From Betaproteobacteria bacterium (GTDB lineage Bacteria; Pseudomonadota; Gammaproteobacteria; Burkholderiales; Burkholderiaceae_C), in NCBI GenBank assembly GCA_009921265.1, contig RFYV01000013.1, positions 1 to 60,725 of the forward strand: a stretch of DNA of 60,725 nucleotides, read 5' to 3'. A program made the position numbers and the translations under genes. The notes under the pieces are model-generated. The model saw nothing but the letters and a program-made list of their open reading frames with translations, did no database searches and had not been told where the DNA came from. Positions 35,819-45,876 of this stretch are shown piece by piece (within the stretch, counting starts at the first letter, position 1; each line of letters begins with the position of its first letter).

Positions 35819-37480
35819 ATGGCTCAATATGTTTTTACGATGAATCGGGTAGGAAAAATCGTACCTCCCAAGCGTCACATACTGAAAGATATATCACTCA
35901 GCTTTTTCCCTGGCGCCAAAATTGGTGTTTTGGGACTGAACGGTTCAGGCAAATCCACCTTACTCAAAATCATGGCGGGTGTTGATCAAGAGATTGAAGG
36001 CGAAGCGCTCCCCATGCCAGGTCTCAAAATTGGATACCTCCCCCAAGAGCCACAACTGAACCCCGAAGAAAGCGTGCGGCAATCAGTCGAAGGTGGTATG
36101 GGTGAAATCAATGCGGCCAAAGCCAGACTTGAAGAAATTTATGCAGCCTATGCAGAGCCCGATGCTGACTTTGACAAACTCGCCGCTGAACAAGGCGAAC
36201 TCGAAGCGGTCATTGCAGCAGCAGGAAGCGATAGCGAGCATCAATTAGAAATTGCAGCAGACGCTTTGCGTTTACCTCCATGGGACGCCACGATCCAAAA
36301 TTTATCGGGCGGTGAAAAACGTCGCGTTGCCTTGTGTCGATTGCTTTTGTCCAAGCCCGATATGTTGTTGCTCGATGAACCCACCAACCACTTAGACGCC
36401 GAATCCGTCGATTGGCTTGAGCAATTTTTAAAACGATTCAGTGGCACCGTCGTTGCCATTACTCACGATCGTTATTTTTTGGATAACGCCGCCGAATGGA
36501 TCTTAGAACTCGATCGTGGACATGGTATTCCTTGGAAGGGTAACTACTCCACTTGGCTTGATCAAAAGCAAGATCGTTTAGAAAAAGAACAAAAGGGTGA
36601 AGAGGCGCGCGCCAAGGCGCTCAAGAAAGAACTCGAATGGGTTCGTCAAAATCCAAAAGGTCGACAAGCCAAAAGTAAAGCGCGTATTGCGCGATTTGAA
36701 GAGTTGTCCGACTTTGAATATCAAAAAAGAAACGAAACCCAAGAAATCTTTATTCCCGTCGCTGAGCGCTTGGGACACGAAGTCATTGAGTTTGTCAACG
36801 TCAGTAAATCATTCGGCGACCGAATGCTGATTGACAATCTAAGTTTCAAAGTGCCAGCGGGCGCCATCGTTGGCATTATTGGCCCCAACGGCGCGGGCAA
36901 GTCCACGTTGTTCAAAATGATTGCAGGGCGTGAAAAACCCGATTCAGGAGAAATCAACAAGGGATCTACAGTGCGCATGGCTTTTGTTGATCAAAGTCGC
37001 GATGATTTATCTGACAGTAAAACTGTTTGGGAAGATATTTCTGGTGGACTCGACATACTCACTGTTGGCAAATTTGAAATGCCCAGTCGCGCATATTGTG
37101 GCCGATTCAATTTCAGTGGTGGCGATCAACAAAAACGTGTGGGTACCTTGTCAGGTGGTGAACGCGGTCGACTTCATTTGGCCAAAACACTCATTGCAGG
37201 TGGCAATGTGTTGATGCTCGACGAACCTTCTAACGATCTGGATGTTGAAACTTTACGCGCACTCGAAGACGCATTGCTGGAGTTTGCAGGCAGCATCATG
37301 GTCATCAGTCACGATCGTTGGTTTTTAGATCGCATTGCTACGCATATTTTGGCCTGCGAAGGCGATTCGCAATGGACGTTTTTTGACGGTAATTATCAAG
37401 AGTATGAAGCCGAGAAAAGAAAGCGTTTGGGTGAAGAGGGGGCCAAACCTAAGCGCGTGCGTTACAAAGCACTCAAATAA
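35819..37480 (+). CDS. ettA: Energy-dependent translational throttle protein EttA
   Basis: A 553-residue soluble ABC-F protein that binds the ribosomal E site and gates the first elongation step according to the ATP/ADP ratio. It has two ATPase domains: GLNGSGKST, LSGGEKRRVALCRLL and LLLDEPTNHLDAE in the first; GPNGAGKST, LSGGERGRLHLAKTL and LMLDEPSNDLDVE in the second. The charged linker and arm lie between them. The frame opens at 35759, but MAQYVFTMNRVGK at 35819 is the conserved N-terminus. It has no transmembrane partner, as expected for ABC-F proteins. Confidence 0.95.
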   Translation: MAQYVFTMNRVGKIVPPKRHILKDISLSFFPGAKIGVLGLNGSGKSTLLKIMAGVDQEIEGEALPMPGLKIGYLPQEPQLNPEESVRQSVEGGMGEINAAKARLEEIYAAYAEPDADFDKLAAEQGELEAVIAAAGSDSEHQLEIAADALRLPPWDATIQNLSGGEKRRVALCRLLLSKPDMLLLDEPTNHLDAESVDWLEQFLKRFSGTVVAITHDRYFLDNAAEWILELDRGHGIPWKGNYSTWLDQKQDRLEKEQKGEEARAKALKKELEWVRQNPKGRQAKSKARIARFEELSDFEYQKRNETQEIFIPVAERLGHEVIEFVNVSKSFGDRMLIDNLSFKVPAGAIVGIIGPNGAGKSTLFKMIAGREKPDSGEINKGSTVRMAFVDQSRDDLSDSKTVWEDISGGLDILTVGKFEMPSRAYCGRFNFSGGDQQKRVGTLSGGERGRLHLAKTLIAGGNVLMLDEPSNDLDVETLRALEDALLEFAGSIMVISHDRWFLDRIATHILACEGDSQWTFFDGNYQEYEAEKRKRLGEEGAKPKRVRYKALK

Positions 37481-37499
37481 AAATAGCCTTCGTTGTTAG

Positions 37500-38516
37500 C
37501 TAAGTTTTAATTAAATCTTGCAGCGAAGGCCACCATTGGTCATTGATACGCAGACCTTTTGCATGAGCGATCGCGTTGACAACCGCTTGTTGAGTCACAC
37601 GAGCTGTTATTGTGCAGAGCAGCATCATGTCGGGCGTTAACTTGCTTTGTCCTGTAGCTAATGCAAACATCGTGTCACCATCCATGGGCGTGTGAACAGG
37701 CCTGATGCTTCGAGCCAAACCGTCATGACTGATTTGAGCCAATCGAGTGGCTTGTGCTTTACTCAACTGGGCGTCTGTTGCAATCACACCAATGGTTGTA
37801 TTCGTACCCGCTAACAATGCGTGTGAAGTTTGGCCTTTGAGTTGTTCTTGTTCAATATTTAACAACTCCAAAATATCTTTTGATTTTCTTGCGCCCGCCA
37901 TCACTTGACCATTGATCGGGTTGATCACGTCACCTAATGCATTGCAAACCACAAGTGCAGCAACAGTGAAGCCATTGACGCAGAGGCTGGCGCTTCCAAG
38001 TCCGCCACGCATTGCCAAGTGCGGACCAAAAATCTTGCCGATGGTCGCGCCACTTCCTGCACCCACATTGCCTTGTGTAACGGGTTGAGTGCTTGCATTT
38101 TCACAAGCTTCATATCCGTGCTGTGCCGATGGGCGAATCGTGTGATCGCCGACATTGAGATCAAAAATAACTGCAGCGGGCACGATGGGAACGCATGCGG
38201 GCCCCACACGAACGCCATAAGATTTTTCTTCTAACCAGCGCATGACGCCACTTGCCGCGTCAAGTCCAAACGCACTACCACCTGTGAGAAGAATGGCATG
38301 CACGTGTTCGATCGTATTGACGGGTGACAACAAATCTGTTTCACGCGTGCCAGGAGCCGCACCTCGCATATCAACACCAGCGACAGCACCTTGTGGAGTG
38401 AGAATGACGCTACAACCTGTAGGCCTTGACGATAAGCTTGAGTGGCCCACCCAAATACCATTGACCGCTGTTAGTGTTGAGTTTTCTATCATTTTTGTTA
38501 AATCTTGAATAAGCAA
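37500..38516 (-). CDS. P1/S58-family peptidase (DmpA-like)
   Basis: A 338-residue protein of the DmpA/P1 group, Ntn-type enzymes that mature by self-cleavage into two chains. The GVDMRGAAPGTRETDLL segment, LTGGSAFGLDAASGV and the cleavage-site region TNTTIGVIATD are all recognisable. These are aminopeptidases or amidases; the substrate cannot be told. No signal peptide. Start might be residue 9 (38492). It runs convergently to ettA. Confidence 0.85.
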   Translation of the reverse strand: MLIQDLTKMIENSTLTAVNGIWVGHSSLSSRPTGCSVILTPQGAVAGVDMRGAAPGTRETDLLSPVNTIEHVHAILLTGGSAFGLDAASGVMRWLEEKSYGVRVGPACVPIVPAAVIFDLNVGDHTIRPSAQHGYEACENASTQPVTQGNVGAGSGATIGKIFGPHLAMRGGLGSASLCVNGFTVAALVVCNALGDVINPINGQVMAGARKSKDILELLNIEQEQLKGQTSHALLAGTNTTIGVIATDAQLSKAQATRLAQISHDGLARSIRPVHTPMDGDTMFALATGQSKLTPDMMLLCTITARVTQQAVVNAIAHAKGLRINDQWWPSLQDLIKT

Positions 38517-38646
38517 ATTGTCGGCTGAATTTGCCGAGGTTACATTTTGAGAACTTTTATATGATAAATTAAATATTGGAAAAGATTTTTTAAAACTTAA
38601 ATGTTTTATTCACTAACATGTTCTTGATGAGCGAATTGGATCAGAT

Positions 38647-39320
38647 ATGAAGCCAAACGGCGAAAGTGGCTCAACCTTTAACACACACCCAAGCTTAGAG
38701 ACTGAAGAATATTGCGGAACTAGTTTTGCTGCGAAACAGTTAAAACTTTCGGTAGGTACTATTCAATCATTGGTAAAAAAAAATGAATTGATTGCATGGG
38801 AAACATTGGGCGGTCATCGTCGAATTTCTATTCGATCAGTTTTTGAATATCAAAAGCGAGTCAGTCGCGCAAGCTCCCAACACCTCAGTGGTCTATTTAG
38901 GCGACTCAAAGTCTTGGTGGTTGAAGACGATCTTTAATCTCGCATCATGATGCAAGGGCACTTTAGCAGCTGGGATTTACCGATCGATCCCATTTTTGTA
39001 ACCTCAGCCATCGAGGTGCTTTTGGATTTATCGATGATCAAACAGCATTTGCTCATTACCGATTTAAATATGTCAGGTATTGACGGGTTTGAGTTGATTA
39101 AAAAATTACAAGCACATCCTCAATTTTCAGGATTGCCTATTTTGGTTGTCACAGGCTTGTCGATTCAAGAAATTGAAGATCGGGGGGGTTGCCATAGAAG
39201 ATTCATATTCTTCAAAAGCCAATCGACATGGGTTCGTTGCGTTGTTATTGTCAAGCCATCCTTTCTTTGCGACATGGCGTCACTTCTAAGCCACAAACAA
39301 ATGCGATCAGCGTTACTTAA
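38647..39320 (+). pseudogene. Broken HTH-receiver response regulator
   Basis: An N-terminal excisionase/MerR-like helix-turn-helix (SFAAKQLKLSVGTIQSLVKK, then NELIAWETLGGHRRIS) leads into the start of a receiver domain (LKVLVVEDDL). A TAA stop at 38935-38937 interrupts it. The receiver continues in frame with the phospho-acceptor LLITDLNMSGIDGFELIKKL and LPILVVTGLS. At a run of seven G (about 39181-39188) the frame shifts. The expected end (KIHILQKPIDMGSLRCYCQA) is in the next frame, which also carries a TAG, and closes at 39320. Three separate lesions make a sequencing error unlikely as the sole cause. Confidence 0.8.
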
Positions 39321-39400
39321 TTAAAAAACCATCTTGACTCGGGCGATTACTCATACTGATCACTTCGAGAAGCCGTTAAGCTTAGTCTCATGGAGGAAAC

Positions 39401-41104
39401 ATGAGACCACATCACCGCTTCTGGCCTGCCAGACTGCCGCACAAAATTGATTTGCCAGAAACGTCCCTTTGGGAAAATTTGGCCATTAGCGCGCGTCGCT
39501 TTCCCAACAAAACTGCTATTCAATTTTTAGGGCAATCAATTACTTACGGTGAATTGATGCGACAAAGCGAGCGGCTTGCGGCTTGGCTCAGTGTGCATGG
39601 CGTAAAAAAAGGCGATCGTATTATTTTGTTGATGCAAAACTGTCCGCAATGGATCGTCGCTCATTTTGCAATTTTGAGAGCGAATGCGGTGGTTGTGCCC
39701 GTCAATCCCATGAACCGTGCCAAAGAGTTGGAGCACTACATCACCGATCCTGATGCCAGGATGGCCATTACAACGGCTGATTTGGCCCATGAACTAAAAG
39801 ATGCGAGTGAAGCTCTGCCTGAGGGCCAAGGTTTGAATCATCTTTTGGTGACGCAATGGCTCGATATATTGCCAGCAACGGACGAAGAGAAAAAAAATTG
39901 GCCAACCAGTTGGCACGATTGGCTTACTCAATCAATCGATCTACCGCAACCCAAAAATGGTCACGTCCATCGTTGGGAAAAAGCCTTGTTGTGCGACTCG
40001 CCCGCTCCTAAGTTGTTGGTGGGCTTGCGTGATTTGGCAATTCTTCCCTACACCAGTGGAACAACAGGGCTGCCCAAAGGTTGTATGCATCCGCATCGCA
40101 GCATCATGCACAACGCGATTGCTTCTGCCATTTGGGCCAACGGTACTTTCCAAAATGTGACCTTGTTGGTCGTGCCAATGTTTCATATTACGGGACTTGT
40201 ATCGGTGATGCATGCATCGATTTATTTGGGTGCAACGATTGTGTTGATGCCCAGATGGGATCGTGAGTTAGCGGGACATTTGATTTCGAAATGGCGTGTC
40301 ACGCATTGGACCAATATTCCAACCATGGTGATCGATTTATTGGGTAGCCCAAACTTTGACAGATTCGATTTAAGCAGTTTATCGATTATTGGTGGTGGTG
40401 GTGCAGCAATGCCACAAGCGGTTGCGCAACGATTGTTTGAGTTGTATGGCTTGCGATATGCAGAAGGGTATGGGCTGACAGAAACTGCGGCACCTTCTCA
40501 CAACAATCCACCCGACAAACCCAAGCAACAATGTTTAGGCATTCCTTTCGTGAGCACCGATGCGCGTGTAGTCAATCCTGAAACGCTTGCAGAAGTGGCG
40601 CAAGGCGAGCAGGGAGAAATTGTGATTCACGGTCCTGAAGTGTTTGACGGTTATTGGAAAAGGCCCGAAGCCACTGAGCAAGCATTTTTTGAATTAGAAG
40701 GTAAAAAATTTTTTAGATCAGGCGATTTAGGACGCGTGGATGAAGATGGATATTTTTTTATCACCGATCGATTGAAGCGAATGATTAACGCATCGGGTTT
40801 TAAAGTGTGGCCCGCTGAGGTTGAAGCATTGATGTTTCAACATCCTGCCATTCAAGAGGCTTGCATCATTGCAGCCAAAGACGCTTATCGTGGAGAGACG
40901 GTGAAGGCGATGGTGGTGTTGCGCCAGTCGCATCGGGGACAGGTGAGTGAAGAAGACATTGTGAAATGGTGTCGAGAGCACATGGCTGTTTACAAAGCGC
41001 CCAAAATGGTCGAGTTTTTGGACGCATTACCCAAAAGTGGTAGTGGCAAGGTGATGTGGCGCTTGATGCAAGAGGCAGAATTAAAAAAATCGCAATCTCA
41101 GTGA
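39401..41104 (+). CDS. Long-chain acyl-CoA ligase (AMP-forming)
   Basis: A 567-residue ANL-superfamily ligase activating a carboxylic acid via acyl-AMP to acyl-CoA. P-loop-like YTSGTTGLPKGC, GYGLTETAAPSH, RSGDLGRVDEDGYFFITDR and the C-terminal catalytic Lys region PKSGSGKVMWR are all present. A GGAGG box precedes the ATG. No signal. The chain length preference is unknown. The downstream thiolase and other CoA genes suggest a beta-oxidation role. Confidence 0.9.
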   Translation: MRPHHRFWPARLPHKIDLPETSLWENLAISARRFPNKTAIQFLGQSITYGELMRQSERLAAWLSVHGVKKGDRIILLMQNCPQWIVAHFAILRANAVVVPVNPMNRAKELEHYITDPDARMAITTADLAHELKDASEALPEGQGLNHLLVTQWLDILPATDEEKKNWPTSWHDWLTQSIDLPQPKNGHVHRWEKALLCDSPAPKLLVGLRDLAILPYTSGTTGLPKGCMHPHRSIMHNAIASAIWANGTFQNVTLLVVPMFHITGLVSVMHASIYLGATIVLMPRWDRELAGHLISKWRVTHWTNIPTMVIDLLGSPNFDRFDLSSLSIIGGGGAAMPQAVAQRLFELYGLRYAEGYGLTETAAPSHNNPPDKPKQQCLGIPFVSTDARVVNPETLAEVAQGEQGEIVIHGPEVFDGYWKRPEATEQAFFELEGKKFFRSGDLGRVDEDGYFFITDRLKRMINASGFKVWPAEVEALMFQHPAIQEACIIAAKDAYRGETVKAMVVLRQSHRGQVSEEDIVKWCREHMAVYKAPKMVEFLDALPKSGSGKVMWRLMQEAELKKSQSQ

Positions 41105-41161
41105 TTTTTTAAAAGAGACGGTTGTTGCAAAAGGGCTTTGAAGACTGCGTAAGATGTAGTT

Positions 41162-42166
41162 ATGAAATTATCCGTATTAGATCAATCCGTTTCTGGCGCG
41201 GGACGTAGTCAAGATGAAGCGCTGCAAAACACATTGGCGCTGGCGCAGTCGTGTGAAGCGTGGGGCTACAACCGTTTTTGGGTAAGCGAACACCACTCGC
41301 ACCCCAGCATTGTGGGAACAGCCCCCGAAGTGTTGATGGCCGCGATTGCTGCACGCACAACGCGCATTCGATTGGGCAGTGCGGGCGTGATGTTGCCGCA
41401 CTATGCACCACTGAAGGTGGCCGAACAATTTCGTGTGCTCAATGCATTAGCACCTGGACGCATCGATTTGGGTGTGGGACGCGCACCCGGTAGCGATGGA
41501 AAAACAGCGCAATTGCTCAATTCCGATCGATCGGCGTCTGATCGCTTTCCTCAACAAGTGATGGAACTCAAAGTGTGGGTGACTGGACAAGACATGCCAC
41601 CGGGGCATCCGGGTGCAGGCGTTCATGCGTATCCCTTGTCGTCAACGCATCCCGATGTTTGGATGTTGGGTAGCTCAGATTACGGCGCTCAATTGGCCGC
41701 TTATTTGGGTTTGCCTTATGCGTTTGCTTATTTCATCACAGATGGTCAAGGAGTTGATCAAGCTTTAGAAATTTATAGAGAAAGTTATAAGCCCAGCGAA
41801 GAGCATCCCACGCCGCATGCAACCGTTTGTGTTTGGGCACTAGCCGCTGAGACTGAACAAGAAGCATGGTTTCAATTTCAAAGTCGATCGAGATGGCGTA
41901 TGGACCGCAATGTGGGTCGCATTGGACCCTTGTTGTCGCCCGAAGAAGCCGCGCGTGATTATTCAGTGGGTGAACAAATGGCATTGGATCAATTGAAGGT
42001 CAATGCGTTTGTGGGCAGCGCTACACAAGTTGCTACAAAATTTCGTGCATTTGCAGAACGTTTAAAGATCGATGAATTGGTTGTGATCACTTGGGCGCAC
42101 GACCCTGCGATTCAAAAACGTTCTTATGAATTGTTAGCGCAAGAATTTGCGTTAACACCGCATTAA
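41162..42166 (+). CDS. LLM-class flavin-dependent oxidoreductase
   Basis: A 334-residue bacterial-luciferase-like TIM-barrel protein: LSVLDQSVSGAGRSQDEAL, FWVSEHHSHPSIVGTAPEVL, IRLGSAGVMLPHYAPLKVAE and RIDLGVGRAPGSDG. This fits the MsnO8-like group that uses reduced flavin from a separate reductase. Substrate unknown. It lies between the acyl-CoA ligase and the MetE-like gene on the same strand. Confidence 0.88.
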   Translation: MKLSVLDQSVSGAGRSQDEALQNTLALAQSCEAWGYNRFWVSEHHSHPSIVGTAPEVLMAAIAARTTRIRLGSAGVMLPHYAPLKVAEQFRVLNALAPGRIDLGVGRAPGSDGKTAQLLNSDRSASDRFPQQVMELKVWVTGQDMPPGHPGAGVHAYPLSSTHPDVWMLGSSDYGAQLAAYLGLPYAFAYFITDGQGVDQALEIYRESYKPSEEHPTPHATVCVWALAAETEQEAWFQFQSRSRWRMDRNVGRIGPLLSPEEAARDYSVGEQMALDQLKVNAFVGSATQVATKFRAFAERLKIDELVVITWAHDPAIQKRSYELLAQEFALTPH

Positions 42167-42184
42167 TTTTTTTTGGAGAAAAAA

Positions 42185-43216
42185 ATGTTTCCAACCGCAA
42201 TTGCAGGTAGTTTGCCAAAGCCCGATTGGCTTGCTGAAACTCAAAAGTTATGGCCGCAGTGGAAAGTGCGAGGCGATGAATTAAAGCAAGCGAAAGCCGA
42301 TGCCACTTTGCTTTGGATTAAAACGCAAGAAGATGCGGGCATGGACATCATTGGCGACGGCGAGCAATCGCGTCAACATTTTGTGCATGGATTTTTAGAG
42401 CAGGTATCTGGTATTGATTTTGAAAATAAAGTGAAGATGGGTATTCGTAACAATCGATACGATGCCATGGTGCCGCAAGTTACGGGTCCCTTGAAATTAA
42501 AAGGACGCGTACATGCGTTTGAAGCGCAATTGGCGCGCGCACATACTCAACGACTGCTTAAATTTACCTTGCCAGGTCCGATGACCATCGTTGATACCGT
42601 GGCCGATCGTTTTTACGGAGAGGGTGAAGAGGGTCGAATCAAAATGGCTTTTGCATTTGCCGAATTGTTAAATCAAGAAGCCTTGGCTCTTCAAGCCGAC
42701 GGTGTGGACATCATTCAGTTTGACGAACCTGCATTCAATGTTTATATGAGTGAGGCCGCTGATTGGGGCGTCAAAGCCTTAGAGCGTGCGGCGCAAGGCC
42801 TGACCTGCAAAACGGCAGTGCATATTTGTTATGGCTATGGCATTCAAGCCAATGTGGATTGGAAAAATGCCTTGGGTCAAGAGTGGCGTCAATATGAAAA
42901 AGTATTTCCAGCCTTGGCCAAAAGCAGTATCGATCAAGTCAGTTTGGAGTGCATGCATTCGCATGTGCCGTTGGATCTACTCAAGTTACTTGAAGGCAAA
43001 GAAGTAATGGTCGGTGTGATTGACGTGGCCAGCGATGTGATTGAAACACCAGAAGAAATTGCCGATACGATTGGCAAAGCTTTACAGTTTGTTGCTAAAA
43101 ATAAATTAATTGCATGTACCAATTGCGGATTGGCTCCGATGAGCAGGCACGTTGCTGAACAAAAACTAAATGCCCTCACAAAAGGCGCTGAGTTGGCTCG
43201 GCAACGTTTCTCTTAA
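42185..43216 (+). CDS. MetE C-domain-like methyltransferase
   Basis: A 343-residue single-barrel protein related to the C-terminal catalytic half of cobalamin-independent methionine synthase. The zinc-ligand set appears complete: His and Cys in AVHICYGYG, Glu in VSLECMHSH and Cys in CTNCGLAPMSR. GDGEQSRQHF and FDEPAF also fit. The start is ATG 42185 with GGAG upstream; a TTG at 42173 opens the frame 4 codons earlier. Without the N-terminal half it probably uses a methyl donor other than methyltetrahydropteroyl-triglutamate. The methyl acceptor may still be homocysteine. Confidence 0.85.
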   Translation: MFPTAIAGSLPKPDWLAETQKLWPQWKVRGDELKQAKADATLLWIKTQEDAGMDIIGDGEQSRQHFVHGFLEQVSGIDFENKVKMGIRNNRYDAMVPQVTGPLKLKGRVHAFEAQLARAHTQRLLKFTLPGPMTIVDTVADRFYGEGEEGRIKMAFAFAELLNQEALALQADGVDIIQFDEPAFNVYMSEAADWGVKALERAAQGLTCKTAVHICYGYGIQANVDWKNALGQEWRQYEKVFPALAKSSIDQVSLECMHSHVPLDLLKLLEGKEVMVGVIDVASDVIETPEEIADTIGKALQFVAKNKLIACTNCGLAPMSRHVAEQKLNALTKGAELARQRFS

Positions 43217-43219
43217 AAA

Positions 43220-44401
43220 TTACATGCGCTCAAAGATGGCGGCAATACCTTGACCGCCCCCGATACACATGGTCACCAAGGCATAACGCCCTTGAATGCG
43301 TTGCAACTCATGCAATGCTTTGACGGTGATAATGGCGCCTGTAGCGCCAATGGGGTGTCCCAATGAAATGCCAGACCCATTGGGATTGACTTTTGCGGGA
43401 TCAAGACCGAGGTCACGCGTAACCGCACAAGCTTGCGCCGCAAAAGCTTCGTTGGCTTCAATCACATCCATGTCGCTGGCTTTGAGACCTGCTTTGGCCA
43501 ATGCTTTTTGCGATGCGGGTACAGGACCAATACCCATGTATTTAGGGTCAACGCCTGCGTGCGCATAACAAATCAATCGCGCCAAGGGTTTGATGCCGCG
43601 TTGTTCTGCAGTTCTAGATTCCATCAATACAAGTGCAGCAGCAGCGTCGTTAATCCCTGATGCATTGCCTGCAGTAACGGTTCCGTTTTCTTTGACAAAA
43701 ACAGGTTTGAGTTTTGCAAAATCATCGATGGTTGCATTGGCTCTGAAATGCTCATCGGTTGCATAGGCCACTTCACCCTTGCGTGTTTTGAGCATGACAG
43801 GAACAATTTGATCTTTGAAATATCCCGCGACCGTTGCTTTTTCTGCGCGCAGATGACTTTGAAGTGCCAATTGATCTTGGTCGTCACGCGTGATGCCCCA
43901 TTTGGTAGCGATATTTTCTGCGGTTACACCCATGTGAATCGTATGGAAAGGATCGTGCAGTGCGCCCACCATCATGTCGACCAATTTGACGTCACCCATT
44001 CGAGTGCCCCAACGGTGTGTGAGATCCAAGTAAGGACCGCGACTCATGCATTCTGCACCACCACCAATGGCAATGTCACAGTCGCCCAATGTGATGGCTT
44101 GACTGGCCGAGACAATGGCTTGTAAGCCAGAACCGCACAGTCGATTGACGTTGAATGCAGGCGTTTCTTGCGAGCAACCACCATGGATGGCAGCCACGCG
44201 AGACAAATACAAATCTTTGGGTTCTGTGTTGACCACATGACCAAACACCACGTGACCGACGTCACTGCCATCAACTTTTGCGCGACTTAACGCTTCTTTG
44301 ACAACGGTTGCCCCTAGTTCAGTGGGTGGCGTATCTTTCAAGCTTCCGCCAAAGGTTCCAATAGCGGTTCTGACACCGCTGACAATCACAACTTCACGCA
44401 T
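43220..44401 (-). CDS. Acetyl-CoA acetyltransferase (thiolase)
   Basis: A 393-residue thiolase II-type enzyme. Nucleophile Cys in NRLCGSGLQAI (about 91), catalytic His in GHPIGATGA and Cys in CIGGGQGIAAIF. It condenses two acetyl-CoA or cleaves 3-ketoacyl-CoA (PhaA/AtoB or beta-oxidation role). AAGGAGAG lies just before the ATG. It is downstream of the mutL-to-SDR chain with a 19-nt gap, so it may be its last gene. Its stop is 4 nt from the convergent methyltransferase gene. Confidence 0.93.
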   Translation of the reverse strand: MREVVIVSGVRTAIGTFGGSLKDTPPTELGATVVKEALSRAKVDGSDVGHVVFGHVVNTEPKDLYLSRVAAIHGGCSQETPAFNVNRLCGSGLQAIVSASQAITLGDCDIAIGGGAECMSRGPYLDLTHRWGTRMGDVKLVDMMVGALHDPFHTIHMGVTAENIATKWGITRDDQDQLALQSHLRAEKATVAGYFKDQIVPVMLKTRKGEVAYATDEHFRANATIDDFAKLKPVFVKENGTVTAGNASGINDAAAALVLMESRTAEQRGIKPLARLICYAHAGVDPKYMGIGPVPASQKALAKAGLKASDMDVIEANEAFAAQACAVTRDLGLDPAKVNPNGSGISLGHPIGATGAIITVKALHELQRIQGRYALVTMCIGGGQGIAAIFERM

Positions 44402-44419
44402 GGTTCTCTCCTTTAGAAA

Positions 44420-45178
44420 TTAAACAGGGTCACGCACATCTGCAATCACATTGACACCAAAGTCAGTTCTTGCAAGATAGGCTAATATTTTTTGAGCGGC
44501 TTGCTCAGGGGAGAGCAAGTTGCCAGTTTCTTTGAGTTGAATAAAATTTTGTCGATCAGGAAAGCCTGAAGGATCGCCTTGTCGCAAGGCTCGTTGCATA
44601 TCGGTGTCGATCACGCCAGGGGCTAGTGAAACAATTTTTGCACCGTTGGTTTGAAGCGCTTCATCGAGTGCAACACATCGACTGTAGTGATCAAGTCCTG
44701 CTTTGGAGGCGCAATACATGGCGCTTCCTGCCATCGCGCGACGCGCTAAACCTGAAGATACGTTGATAATTTTTTTAGGAATCGTCCATGCACGAGTCGC
44801 CGTTAAAAATGCGGCTGTTAAATGCATGGGGGCATCTAAATTAATGCGCATGGTTTGTTCGGTTTGTTCCGCGTATTCCATCGTTAAGGGCCCCATGTGC
44901 CCAATCACACCCGCATTGTTGATGAGAACGACTTGCTCAACCGTGCTGGGATTGAATTGATTGAGCCATCGATGGAGTTGTTGCGCAACAGGCATTGCAT
45001 TGGATAAATCAACAGGCCACTGTTCGAGATTGGTGCCTTGTGTTCTCGCTGTTTGCGCGAGTTCTTGTGACACGTTTCTAGATAGCCCGATGATGACATT
45101 GTTTTTTTGACACAGTTGTTGAGCGATGGCTAATCCCATTCCGCGCGATGCGCCCGTGATGATGTTGAGTTGTTTCAT
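44420..45178 (-). CDS. Short-chain dehydrogenase/reductase
   Basis: A 252-residue classical SDR: cofactor motif GASRGMGLAIA, NNAGV, catalytic Ser in INVSSGL and YCASK. It uses NAD(P)H; the substrate is unknown. Start at 45178 with AAGGA 7 nt upstream and a 4-nt overlap with rluA. An upstream start at 45229 would overlap more. Gene order suggests co-transcription with miaA and rluA. Confidence 0.88.
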   Translation of the reverse strand: MKQLNIITGASRGMGLAIAQQLCQKNNVIIGLSRNVSQELAQTARTQGTNLEQWPVDLSNAMPVAQQLHRWLNQFNPSTVEQVVLINNAGVIGHMGPLTMEYAEQTEQTMRINLDAPMHLTAAFLTATRAWTIPKKIINVSSGLARRAMAGSAMYCASKAGLDHYSRCVALDEALQTNGAKIVSLAPGVIDTDMQRALRQGDPSGFPDRQNFIQLKETGNLLSPEQAAQKILAYLARTDFGVNVIADVRDPV

Positions 45179-45876
45179 GAAAGATCCTTGCAAAAATCTG
45201 AGGGCCAGTGATGAGGTATCGAATGCCATTTAATGGGTAGACCGCTGATGGGGTGCAATAACTCCAGGGAGCAGGCATGCAAGAGCAAGTGATTACAGAC
45301 CGTATCAGTCGATGCGTCAGAGTAAAGTGTATCGCCATAGATCGGGTGGCCCATGTCTTTCATGTGCACACGCAACTGGTGGGTGCGACCCGTCAAGGGT
45401 TGAAGTTCGATCAAACTCAAAGGCAGTTGAGGATGGTGCGCTCGACTTCGCCACAAAGTTTGGCTGGGTTTGCCATTGGGCGACACATGTCGCAGGGGGC
45501 GCTGTGCCCAATCGGCGTCAATGGGGCTATCAATCTTTTGCCACTGTGAATCGATCTCGACGTAACCATTGACCCAAGCCATATAGTTTTTTTTGATTTG
45601 ACGTTGTGCAAATGCGTGGCTGAGGTGACGTTGAATTTGAGCGCCGCGAGCGATCAACATCAATCCAGATGTTGCTTGATCCAATCGATGTACCAGTAAT
45701 GCATCTGCGTATGTTTGTTGAACTTGACTCAAGAGGCAATCTTGTTTGAGCGGGCCTCTACCAGGTACGGAAAGAAGTCCTGGGGGTTTGATGGCAACCA
45801 AAACAGATTCATCCTGATACGCCCACTGAATGGGTGCGTGCGATGGGATGGTGGATTGAATCTGATCGATCGTCAT
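45175..45876 (-). CDS. RluA-family pseudouridine synthase
   Basis: A 233-residue RNA pseudouridine synthase. Catalytic Asp in [17 protein letters not shown] and substrate-binding [16 protein letters not shown] with GHPIYGD. No S4 domain, so it is the short, RluA/TruC-like form; the target (23S rRNA or tRNA) cannot be assigned. It overlaps miaA and the SDR by 4 nt each. Confidence 0.9.
   Translation of the reverse strand: MTIDQIQSTIPSHAPIQWAYQDESVLVAIKPPGLLSVPGRGPLKQDCLLSQVQQTYADALLVHRLDQATSGLMLIARGAQIQRHLSHAFAQRQIKKNYMAWVNGYVEIDSQWQKIDSPIDADWAQRPLRHVSPNGKPSQTLWRSRAHHPQLPLSLIELQPLTGRTHQLRVHMKDMGHPIYGDTLYSDASTDTVCNHLLLHACSLELLHPISGLPIKWHSIPHHWPSDFCKDLS

Noticed and set aside
37486-37530. Inverted repeat GCCTTCG / CGAAGGC between convergent ettA and the P1 peptidase gene
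   Set aside because: The loop is 31 nt long and the right arm lies inside the peptidase coding sequence, with no T-run, so it is not a convincing terminator.
39351-39379. TTGACT-like -35 box before the acyl-CoA ligase
   Set aside because: No acceptable -10 hexamer at the right distance, so it is not listed as a promoter.
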